The translations under genes and the position numbers were made by a program. A model generated the notes under the pieces. It had not been told where the DNA came from and made no database searches. It saw only the letters and a list, made by a program, of their open reading frames with translations. Below are positions 13,471 to 25,500 of a stretch of 64,000 nt of DNA, piece after piece (the first letter of the stretch is position 1; each line of letters begins with the position of its first letter). Source of the stretch: Sipunculus nudus (lineage: Eukaryota; Annelida; Sipuncula; Golfingiida; Sipunculidae); the NCBI GenBank assembly GCA_026874595.1, contig CM049312.1:64884929-64948928 (forward strand), in the 5' to 3' direction.

Positions 13471-13855
13471 TAAGACTGGCTCCTGTGGGTTCTGGCTCAA
13501 AGCCGGGGCATTGTGGGTTTGAATCTCAACTGGTGGCATTTATAAAGATCATCCCCTTCCCAGCTACGACGTGCGCTCGGTGGACTTGTTAAGAAGGCTA
13601 CATCCCACAGTCGTGTATCATTCACAAACGAGTGCGCATTTATGGGGGTTCTCAGTGGTAGGCACTATTGGAGGATAACACAGCCAAAACACGCAGGTGT
13701 TGGTTAAGAGGAGGATATAATGGTTATTGACGCGTGTGCTGCCAAACTGTCGAGTAGTCCTAAAATAAAATGGAAAACTGCAGATGTAACTACACTTAGG
13801 TAAGTAAGAATGCGTAAATGTTAGGCGGGTTATCTCCATCTTAAAATGGATAAAT
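13471..13855 (+). mobile_element. tRNA-derived SINE, diverged copy
   Basis: Same family as 6437. The head reads GACTGGCTCCTGTGGGTTCTG with part of the A box lost, then a B-box-like GGGTTTGAATCT. The body shares TCACAAACGAGTGCGC, GGGGGTTCTC and a 3' end with TTACCTCCACC-like sequence (GGTTATCTCCATC) before an A-rich tail. Confidence 0.65.
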
Positions 13856-14057
13856 AAAAAACTCTAGCTTAAGAAAAAATTATTGCCTTCTGGGTCTTTG
13901 TTATTTAGTTTCAGTAGATATTTTGTTCTACAAAATTAACATATATATATTAATGTATTATCTAGATGTGTGTATCGGTCTCTGCCTGTCTCTCTGTCTC
14001 TCTATATACTAGTATATTATATATAAAAACACAAACACACACATATTTGTATGTAAG

Positions 14058-14090
<33 letters not shown>

Positions 14091-14229
14091 ATATAATTTA
14101 CTGAAAGGATTTGGTTGCAGTTTCAGGATGAAGGTGCTCGATACCTCAAAGTAGAGGTACTATAAGTTCACAAAATATATCAATGCATTACTGTCACTAC
14201 CCGCAGGTTTCGTGCTCATTACGTGACAC

Positions 14230-14330
<101 letters not shown>

Positions 14331-15601
14331 CGAAGAGGAATGTGACCTACACCCCAAACTTAAGTTAGATCAAAATTAAAGGTCTTTGGTGAAACGTTTA
14401 CCGAAGTTTGAAATATGAAGAAACACCAATTACTGCTGAATAAAAAAAATTGGAAGTGGGTTTGCAGCCAGTTAAAAACTAGCGGTGAATACATGACCCC
14501 GTATGCATGTATATTTGGCTGGTAAACCTTACATGTACGCTGAATGAAAGACTCGCCGAAATGAGGCGAGGTTAAAACTAAAGACGTCATGACTGAAGTT
14601 ACAATTTATAATCAGAATAAACGTAAACCTACGCCTAGTTTTTCATTTTGCTTGAGGCCTGATGATTAAAGGAGATATGGAGTTTAAATTAATTTTGTAG
14701 CCCACGCTAATTTGGCCAAGTTAATTTGTCGTGCAATAATTTCTTTATACAGAGTTTTAATAATTACCATTTCTTAGCAGTAATATTCTACAATTAGGTT
14801 GGGTGAGCTGTATATGTAATAAGATATATTAATATCACAATGAAAATTTAAAGAGTTTTAAATTTTAATTTTTGATAATGCGTCTGATTTAAATAAAAAG
14901 CCACGATGTATTGAATTTTGATGACTTGGGGTGATGTCTGCAATGCACACTAGGTGCCGCTACCGCTGTAAACCACTGCATTGACGCCATTAAAAAAAAA
15001 CTTGAAAAAAAAAACAGAAGTTGGCATGCGCATGGAATCCCCTCCAGCCAGGTCGCCCGCACTGACGGCATGTGGCCAATGAATGTTTCTTTAAATCCCT
15101 TTGTATTTGTTTATGAAGCTGACAACCTGCTTCAGCAATAAACAAACATCGGATTTATATCATACAATGTCACGGACTATATAAACCTCCACTGTAGGGT
15201 TAAGTACTATTGTGCGTTATCCAGGACATTTAAAGATAGACCTTCTGTGCAGAGAAAGGGATTATATGGGTAAATTACCATTACAGCCGAGTCATTTGAA
15301 GCCGTTACCGGCTTTGGCCAATATGAAAAATCAGCATGTCTGACAATAAGAGCTATGTTACAATTCTCTATACACAGGCTCTCATGCGGTGAACCTGTAG
15401 AAAAGGTTAACTGGTATAGCGGTTAAATTTTATAAAGGACAACAGAGTAAGCATAGACCGGCACCAGGAAATCAAAACTTGTGCAGATGTTCTCAGGACC
15501 GAAGACGCGTCAGTCACCGTTGCTACAGATTCAGGAATATTTCATTATTTACGGTGTAACTAACTGTATGCCATTTGAATAACAAAGCTTTAACATAGTA
15601 A

Positions 15602-15946
15602 TTAGGCCAAAATAAAAAAAAAGGTATGGTTCTCAGGCACTTTTTTTCAGAAATCAATGCGGGCGGGCGGTTTTTTTATTTTTATTTTTTTGGTATGTTT
15701 CGATAAAAATGTCAAATGATAAGGGAAAAGCATGATAATAACAGATTTATTTTGCTAAACAAGTAAAATTACTACATAACAAAGGAAATTGTATGATTTT
15801 ACCTTCTTGAAAGAAATGTCCGGGCGGCTGCAGCTCAAAATTGGTAAGTTTCTATTGAAAATCAAAATAAAAATTTTTGATGAGGGGGCTTAAAATTGAT
15901 GCGGGCGGTGCCTGAGAACCATAACTTTTATTTTTTTTGGCCTTAA
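15602..15946 (+). mobile_element. MITE, TAAGGCC family, copy 2
   Basis: Best preserved copy, about 345 bp. The left end TTAGGCCAAAATAAA with GGTATGGTTCTCAGGCAC is the inverted complement of the right end GGTGCCTGAGAACCATAAC with TTTTTTTTGGCCTTAA. Interior includes GCGGGCGG near both ends and GAAATGTCCGGGCGGCTG. No coding capacity. The element could be mobilised only in trans; its superfamily is not assigned. Confidence 0.8.
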
Positions 15947-16082
15947 AGTAACAACTTTTCGTGAGGCATCGGAAGAAAAAAAAAGATTTGCAATGAATAA
16001 AGTGAACACCTTTTAATGATAGGTACTCATGACAGGTATTTACGGGGGTCAAGAAAGGGACTTCAGGCGCACGGTTGCGACG

Positions 16083-16268
16083 TTCGTACATGGTTCCAGA
16101 AGCGGATCCAGAGGGGGGGGGGGATGTCCAGGGGGTTCGGACCCCCCCCCTCCCATTGAAGTGTTTCAGACCAATTTCTCCCCGGACGTGAAGACCTTTA
16201 TTTTTTTTTGTCATTAGTCCTGTGGGATGGATCCTTTTTTTCCTTAATCCCAGATCCGCCCCTGTTTC
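16083..16268 (+). mobile_element. hAT-like MITE, GGGGCGGATCC family, copy 1
   Basis: Left end AGAAGCGGATCCAGAGG and right end CAGATCCGCCCCTG are imperfect inverted repeats of CAGGGGCGGATCC. The inside carries poly-G and poly-C tracts, TTTCAGACCAAT and TTGTCATTAGTCCT, shared with 47343 and 58651. CAGGGG-type ends are typical of hAT elements, so hAT origin is an inference. No matching 8-bp target duplication was seen here. Confidence 0.6.
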
Positions 16269-16866
16269 AGCTAATACGGATAAAACAATCACTCTTAATA
16301 CATGTCAAGTTATTCAGAATATTCAAAGTATTCTATTATATTATTAATACGGAACTTTTTGTGAAACACGCGAACACATAATGCATTGTTTAGTATATAA
16401 AGTATATATAAGTAAATATAAGAGGTATATAAACCGTTCCTGCTGCGTATATCTTTATTTTTTATTATTTATAATCTATGGACCTGGATCTGCTAGACGA
16501 AGTCCCTTTAGATACGACGCCATGCTATTACTTTTTTAAGTACAAAACCTCAAGAAAAGAAATTCGGGGAGCTAGACAACAGTGTTTATGACACAATGGA
16601 TGTTTAATACTTTAAAGAAGAAAAGCAAGACAATTTTATATATATCCTTTATGTACAATATCACAACAATGGCTGAAGGATAAATACAAACGTTCCATCC
16701 CAACTCTGCATTAATATGGCATTAATTCGACTAATAATTATATTAACAAAGACTTTTCTTTTAACATGGCATATATATTCGTGAAAATTAACACCACATC
16801 TGGTGGTTTAAAAACCTTAAAATCCTCACCTTATGGAAATTGTTTCACCTAACCTTAACTAAAATA

Positions 16867-16869
<3 letters not shown>

Positions 16870-16915
<46 letters not shown>

Positions 16916-16928
16916 CATATATATATAT
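16870..16928. repeat. (TA)n microsatellite
   Basis: TA array with TACATACA interruptions. Confidence 0.95.
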
Positions 16929-18435
16929 CCAATATAATGAGACACGTATATTTATAAGTTGAAAGAAATTGGATAAAATTAAATTTTCATGGCATTCCTA
17001 TGATCTTTATAGGATGTGCCTTCACTTATTCCATTGTTATAATTCTATAACCTTAAAGATTATTTGAAAATCATTTAAAACACCATAGGAAAGAAATAAA
17101 GGATAGTATTAAAGCATTAAAAATGTAAGTCACCTTTGATGTTAGAAATGCTAAATGAGTAAAAAGTATATAAAACAACATAACGCTTTAGTACAAATCA
17201 TCCTTACAACATGGCTTCTCTGCCACCAATAAGTAAAAAAAATGAATGAATTCTCCATAACCATACTTAGAACATAAACAAACTATAAATAATGGTTGAA
17301 CAGATTGGTGAACTTCACACGAACAAAATTAATACAATACTTGAACGGATAAAATGCAAATCATTAACAGATTGAACATATCTTTTAACGTATTTAACAT
17401 ATTCCTTTTAGAAGTTTTACATATTTTAAATTCAGATTGAACATATAACACGATGTGAGTGAACATACCAGCAGATCGGACAGATCTGCATATAACATAA
17501 CCAGTAACGAGACAATGTTATTATTCTGAGGTAATACAAGTAGTTTGGCTCCTTTGTACATGTCTTACACTATATGCATAACAAAACAAAAACTGTCCAG
17601 GTTTGCAAGCCCTGGCATAACCTAGGCGTTTCTCTGCCATTTATAAGAATAAAAGCATTGACAGAGGTTTCCAATGTCACAAAGATTCAGTTGTTTCAAT
17701 GACATATCAATCTCCCATGGAAATAAAAAGTGTGATGCTCAACAAAATATCACGAAATCCGTGCTGTTTATGTTATGTAAATCTAAGTAGAGAGGATTTA
17801 ATACATTATTCCTATTACAATTAAACTGGTTCAAAATGAAACATGTAAACGTTATAAGATTTGGATTTTGGGTTCGTTTACAAAACTGTTTTCTGAATAA
17901 TATTGAACATTCAAAATGACAGATTCAAACACAAAATATATGATATATGACGACTTTCTTCCACAAGTCTCCTCTTATAATAATATTTTGTTTCTCTTTT
18001 AAGATTTACAGGGTAACCACGACTCTGTAACGCTATCCAAGGACCGCAAAGTCACACTGTAGACCGACTCTGCCATCTCTCCGCAGAGGTCAGCACCTTA
18101 GAGTCACTCTCTCCGTGTGTCGGAGCCACGAAAAACCGCATGAACATTTTCACCGTCACATGTCTAGGAAGAACTGGTTATTTTGACATTTATATCATGC
18201 GTGTTCTGTAAACTTAACAGAAACAGAGTAAATGTGAAAGTTAGATTTATATATATAATCCAGTTAACATCAGATCCTCCAAATGACGTCATCCTAAGTG
18301 CTGACACTAGATCTCACACTAGATCCGGATAGCACAGTTTCTTTCACGAATGATTAGTTAAATGTGCCTGCTTGTGGCAGTTGGCTACATATACTATTAT
18401 GTGCAGTTTAGCTCTGCATGCCTATTTGTTTACAG
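16929..18435. other. Gene-free stretch downstream of the large membrane gene
   Basis: AT-rich sequence without a recognised exon or repeat family. It begins beyond the candidate poly(A) signal of the large gene, so it is probably intergenic. Confidence 0.4.
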
Positions 18436-18437
18436 TT

Positions 18438-18443
18438 TTTATT
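18438..18443 (-). terminator. Candidate poly(A) signal of the large membrane gene
   Basis: AATAAA on the minus strand about 340 bases after the stop codon at 18786. Confidence 0.4.
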
Positions 18444-18785
18444 CAATTGACAAATGATCTCAACCAAGATATAAAAACAACTCCAGGTATATTCTTCTGC
18501 ATGCCAGAATAAATTTTGCGCAATAATATCCGAGCTGCCACGGTTCCTCACATCCCTGTTTTCCTGTATTTGTGGGCGCCATATACCCTGGCGTGAAACG
18601 GGTAACTGAATGTGCCTCAGAAAAAAGTGACGTAGTATAATGTTTAGTAGCGTGAAGGCTAGGGTAAAAAAATGTATAGTGAAATCCTTGCTTGCCGAGT
18701 CAAATACCAGTTCAATGTCCTTCTACAAATACAGTAGGTAGATCGGTTCGGCTGCGTGTTCTTATAGTTCACTTTTAACGTTGGT

Positions 18786-19069
18786 CTAATAGCGCTGGTG
18801 TGAGGGGTATGGGTATTTGTCCGTGATGGGGTAAGGGTATTTCTCTTTTATATGCTCTTTGTGGTGCACCGAGAGGCTGCGATCATCACTTATGCTTGGA
18901 GTTTGTTTCCTTGACGGGCCCGTTGCTAGGAAACGGATGAGTCGGAAGATTTGCCAGATTCCGAAGAGGATGGACAAACACACCAGAAAGAGAGTCACTG
19001 AGAGAATGGCCACGTTAAATATGTGCTCGTTCATCAGAGGTTGTCGGCTTAGGTTACCGACTCCAATCT
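18786..19069 (-). CDS. Large membrane gene, terminal coding exon 8
   Basis: Acceptor TTTATTTACAG, phase 1. Encodes a short polar segment with sequon N-L-S, helix 8 ([20 protein letters not shown]), a basic FRLIRF border and a cytosolic tail with two KYPYP repeats before the stop. Confidence 0.8.
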
Positions 19070-22022
19070 CTGTAAATAAAAATAAATATATAGTATGCGG
19101 ATATGTGTACATATATACATGCGTACGTTTGTATAGATCTAAATACATAGGGATACTCTAAAACGGTGAGACATTGATTAGTCAAAAATTATTTTAAAAA
19201 GAACTAGAACAATCCAACAAAACAAACTTTTAGGTTAAAAATGCATGAACAAATTATGCACAAGCGGATCCAGGGGAGGGTCTATGGGGTCCGGACCCCC
19301 TCTTTTCTTCAGTCGCTGTGATCTATTTATAAGGGTTTCGGACAACATTTTGCGTCCTGGACCCCCCCCCCCCCCTTTCCGGCCCTGGGGACCTTCCTTG
19401 GATGGACACCTTCTTTTCCTAATTCCTGTTACACGCGTAGGCAAAGAGTTCAAAAATGGAATGTGGCATATAATAAACATTAATAGGGTGTTTCACATAT
19501 AAACCCAAAAACCAAATTAAAGTGTATAAGTTTTTTTGCGAAAAGTGGCCACAATTTCTGCACCTTTGTGTAGGCGTGAAAAGAATTCCACAAAAATTGT
19601 GCAGCAGGACAGATTTTTATCCACTTATAGAACACACAGAAAGGAAAATATAAATATTTAAAATTGAAACTGGCAAATACGTCTTGGTACGATAAAACAA
19701 TTCACGGGGTCACCTCTTAAATTTGTAGAAGATACGAAAATCTAATATTCCGTTGATAAATTAATTATCTCCACCACTATTACATAAAAGGCTACAGACA
19801 TAGGAGCATGAGACATTTACCAAAAACAATGGTTATATAGAAAATCTTACATTGTTGCCTGCCATCACCAGTGGGTAACGCTTGGTGATATACTGCCACG
19901 CATGTATATATCACCTGTTTCCAACAAACTTCAGCCTTTATTAACTGGATCCAGGATTTAGGGAAAATAGATGTCCAACCCATGAGGAATAATCACAAAA
20001 CCAAAAACAAAAGGGTCTCCAGGTCTGGAAATGGGGTCAAGGCCACAAAATTTGGTCTGAAACCCTTCTAAGGGGCTACGGCGGCTGATAAAGGAGGACT
20101 CCGGACCTCCTGCCCCCCCCCCCCCATTGTTTTAACTGTTAACTTGGCGAAGTTTTCTAGCATACGCGTACAAGGATTAAATTTGGAGGATTTTGCCATA
20201 GTGGGTGAAGATTAGGATTCTAAGTACCGCGGAAACTTCGAAAAATTAAATGCACATATAGTCAGGCATGGTAACATCAAGCTTCACTTTATCCACACAA
20301 TTATCAGTAAGTCTTTATACATAGTAATATTTCCAGGGACATTAATTATGAACCTGCCATTTCCCCATTTGCATTTGTCCGACAACGGAGATAATGAATA
20401 ATGCATCCCAAATAAATAATTTATAAATAATTCAAATTTATTTTAATAATTGGCACTTTCTCAGTCATTCTCAGTTTTCATTTATGTTTGTATGCATTCC
20501 TGCATGCAGCATTTCAAATTCAATATGAAAAGATATATATTAAATAATTCATATAAAAATAACCGCTGCTCCTATCAATTGCCTCCGTGCCCTCAAAATC
20601 CCTGGGTTAAACGAATGAAACGTTGAACGAACTCCTTGGAAACGCCATACTCCTTATCAGTATTGGAGAGGAACCTACCCGTTCTAAACGTAGTGATCTG
20701 TTGGGAGTCATAGACGATCGCCATGGCAGCCAGCACGCCAGATGCCGTGGTTGCTAGGAAACCAAGGACCTGGGTGAAGAGGGCGAACCCGACCTGGAAG
20801 AAAGAGAGGTTTATGTTTACACCTGCATAACAATTACATCAGGCCAATATTACACTGGGGGAATAGTGTGTTTTATAAATATGTATTGCTATAGACAGGC
20901 TCCATTCTATTTATTATATTACATCATGTTATTGGTTGAATATGGGTCACGAGTTTATTTCACGTATCTTTTAATAAACATGTACACGTGCAAATCATTT
21001 ACATTTGGTCAATATCACACTGGGAAAATCGAGTATTGGATAAATTTATATTGGAATAGAAAGACAAGATTCTCTCTATTATATTATATACGTCTATTGT
21101 ATTACACATATAATACACAAGGTATTGGTTGCATAAAGATATTTAAATACATTTCATGTGTCTTTATTTCTAATGTAAATTAACACTATCACAATTAATT
21201 TGTATGATGGTTTCACCTTTTTTCAGGCACAGATATATGAGAGAAAGAGAAAGAGAGAGGGGACAAACAGGCAGACAGGCAGCGAATTAATGCTGAAAGG
21301 ATGGTAGAGAACGTAGTTTGGAAAACATTGCTATTAATGTGAATTTTATAGGTGTTTAATTAAGCCTCCCATATTAGGAACAATTTGAAATTTTTTTTAG
21401 AAAAAAAATTGGGAAGGGCTAACTTGGGTCGGAGTGCAACACTATAGATTTCATATTTTGTTTTTTTTTTCTTTCATTTGACATTTTCTGTTCGCTAAAC
21501 TCTCCAATATGGCATATTTTTAAAAGCTGAAATATTGGTCCTGGGAAACGAAGATTTGCATTAATATGAAATTTAACTCGTAACTGATACTTAGTTTTGA
21601 CCTTCCTTGACCTTATTCCCACCATGATAGACACCATTGCAAAGGATGAAAAAAAGAAGCAAATTTAATGAATGGTTTTGTATGGGGGGGGGGGGGGCAT
21701 ACGTAAGTTCACCCACAAATTATTTTTACCCCATAATTCTCTGACTTAGTTTTATAAAAGGTTAGGCCTGCACGTTTCATGCATGGACAGGGATCAGAAA
21801 AGACTTACAATGCTTCCACTGTCCGGTCTCTTGGAAGCGCAGCACATCATCCCTCCTCCTACGATAACCTGAGTCAGAATGAGACTAATATAAGAAATTA
21901 TACACTGTACAAACAGAGAACTAACAAGAAACCCGAGGTAATACATTTAGTTACAATGTGGATCAAGAGAGGGCACCACAGTCAACTGAACACATTAAGT
22001 ACACATGGTGCAACAACCTATG

Positions 22023-22065
<43 letters not shown>

Positions 22066-22487
22066 TTATATATATTTATATACATATATTGTCGATAAAA
22101 AGGGGCCATATGTGCTTGTGTGTAAAATATATTTACAAACTAAAATAAGTCAATATATGAAGATCTATTATTAATCGATCATTTCTTGCTCCCACTATAT
22201 TACCAAAGATTTTACTGTATAAAATTATACTTAATATATTGACCGATAAAATTCCGTTGATTGAAAGTTCATGGTAACGGCCGAGTTAGTGACACATGTT
22301 CGCTGCACTAATTTCAGTTTTTATGCTGTCAATCACTATGTGTCCAGTTTTTTCATCCCCTCATTATCTCGGACTATTTTTCATGTGCATACGTATTACC
22401 GTATAATTTCTGATCGATTATTCTAAAATTCGATTTAATCGATTATGAAAGAAAAGTACCAATAATCGAAATAATCAATCAATTGGA

Positions 22488-22581
<94 letters not shown>

Positions 22582-25500
22582 CACAATTTACCACAAATCC
22601 AGCCCAAAGTCCGCCCCAGTAGCTTCCGTAATTCTGACCAAGGTACTCACGACCTTGGAGTACGAGGGCCCCCATCATTCCGAAAAACATCAGTAGCTGA
22701 CCGAAGTTCATCTGCAGGGCCGGGTTGAATAGGGCGGGGCGCGTGATTGGCTTAAACTGTAAAACATAATCTAAATTTTGATACATGAAAAATATTACAT
22801 TACAAAAGAAATCATGTTAAAGATAGGTTATAGGTTATGCGTACATAATACATTTTTTTAATGTCCCCGTATAAATAATACCTATATTTATAATTTTACA
22901 GCAGTACTGTAAATCATTAAACTATAAAATCTATAAAAGTATAACAGTACCGCCCGTCAGCACGGAAATAGTTGTAATCCACTAATTGTAAGGCCAAAAA
23001 ATAAATAAAAGACATGGTTCTCAGACACCACATACAATATTTTTAATTTGATTTTTATCTTTCAAGAAGATAAAAATAGTATATTTTATATAGTGCTTTT
23101 ACCTGTTCAGCAAAAAAAAATCTGCTCATGTGACATTTTTATCGAAACATACAAAATTAAGTGCCTGAGAACTATAACTTTCTTTTATTTTGGCCTAATA
23201 CCTTTAAAATATAAACCTGTACATTTAATGCTCGGACAGTACAATCAAATAAATTAAATAATATATTTCTTTGCAGGAAATAGGTATACACATGTCCAAC
23301 CGTCACTCACACTTGTTACATAAAAAGATACAATATATATATATTACATTTTCCCGTAAAACAAAATGTTTAACAGTTACCCATATAACAAATTTTATAA
23401 AGTCTTATTGAAGTAAAATTAATTTAAGAGCAAATAAGTATATTCAAGGTGAAAACACAATTCCTGTCTTGGAGTTAAAGCAAAACAGTAATTAAGAATG
23501 TTTTCTGGATGTCTTACGTTTCCTGTCCACTTGTAGTTTGCATCCCAGTAGTCGTGGACAAGTTGAACCACTCCGTTCAGGGTGAGAAAGTTTACCAGCA
23601 AAATCCCAAACGTTGAGGAGTCCAGGCCCGTACAAGCCCAGAGGCGGTGTGTCTCAGAGATGTTCACCTGCCTGTAACCATAGCAACTCGTCAATGAACA
23701 CAGCATGATATGATATAATCCTTTGCTAAAAATTGGTTCTGAAGCAAAATAGATTTTTAGTCTAAAACGATTGGTTATATTGAAATCCGTGCATTAATGC
23801 AGATATTCGATAATGACTTAGTTTTAGAAAGGATTCTAGAGACATCCAAGATAATACACTGCGATAACGTGTATGAATAGGTTAACGCTCTCTTTTATGT
23901 GGTACACTTTGCTGTGCAATATCATGTTTAATGGAATAAATATAAAATCTATACTCATTTCCATATAGGACTCAGATTAAATTATACACCTTAGCTACAG
24001 TTATTTTAGAACGTCCCTGATGGAAAGCAATATTCAGGCAGGCCTTCTGTATGTCTATATTATAACCGACGGTTGGCCCACTACACTTTTTTTCACGGAA
24101 CACCTTTACTACGCCGCCTCAGATATGCTGTCGGCAGTGATGCTAAGTGTGTCCTGAGGTTTGGGTCAATACCATATCACCCTCCCCCCACCCCCCCCCC
24201 CACCCCCCCCCCCCCCATTAACTCGGGAGATATTCGAAATTTTCCAAAGGCCCAGCGCATCGCCATTGATAAAAAAATTATCACTTGTGAATTTTGACTG
24301 AATTTGATCGGGTCTGCGAGCGCAGAAATATAAACAGGTAATAAGCTAGTTAACAAGAGGTCCAAAAAGGCGTGCAGAATTTTGATTAGAAAGTAATTCA
24401 GGCGAGAAACTCATAGGTTTTCATGTATAATTAGTTTCATGAAAATCCATAGGGTTTTTGGTAAGTCATCAAGGTTCCTCCAAAGTGCAGTGACCTCTGA
24501 CAACATTAAATATGCATGTATCTTGCTGGAAATCAAACTTAGGCGAGATATTTTATTTATTAACATTCCTGATGAGTTTAATCAAAATCCTTCATATTTT
24601 TTCATAAGTTACCATGGCGACACCACAAAGAACCCTAGTGACCCGTGACCTTGTTAAATATGCATGGTTGTTGCCCATAATCGAACTCGGGCGAGATATT
24701 CTATTATTACGTAGTGATGGTGAGTTTCGTAATATCCATCAAAGCCCCGGAAAGTTATCACGGCGACACTATAAGTTAATGGACGGACGGACGGTGGGTA
24801 TACCATAATACTCCCGTCATATATGACAGGCTTATAATAAAAACAAATATTTAAGAAAGTGTTATCCTGGCACGCTCACCATTCTCTCTGATCCCAGTCT
24901 AGAATGTCCACGTATTGTGTTATGTTGTTGGCGTAGTGAACCATGGTGGCGGCCTGGGGCAGGAACTTCCAGCACAAGATTCCACAGGAGACCATCACGC
25001 TTGTATGTGCCAGCAGTCCAGTAAATATGTACCCCACGTTCTGTCAATGCATAGTACGAGTTGTATGATGGTATAGACACAATCACTGCCACTAAATATA
25101 TTATCATACAACCTAACACGCAGGGCCAGGTAACTTTCGGTGTTCATATTCAATTAGTTTCTATTCAGTCTGATCATAATGTGGATTTAATGAAGGTCAG
25201 AACTTTAAGAGATAGAATATAAAAAATACGGTTGAAAGCAAAGCTGTATTTCACTATTTCATAGTGTCCATTTAAATTAAAATACCTATATAACCCTGAG
25301 TTCTGGGATATTGTTCCTTAAATCAGTTCCTAAAGTTATTGAATGTATATGCATACAATATGACTGGTGTATAGTATACACTATATTAATCAAGTTTATG
25401 AGCTTTGTAATTGTTAAAGCTGTGAGTACGTGTGAGTTTAAAACATTACAACACATTAGCTATGGTTATAATAAGCCAATGTTTGTGTTAAATATTGATT

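Noticed and set aside
15852-16292. 146-codon minus-strand frame
   Set aside because: It covers a MITE copy and a hAT-like element including poly-C and poly-T runs; no domain.
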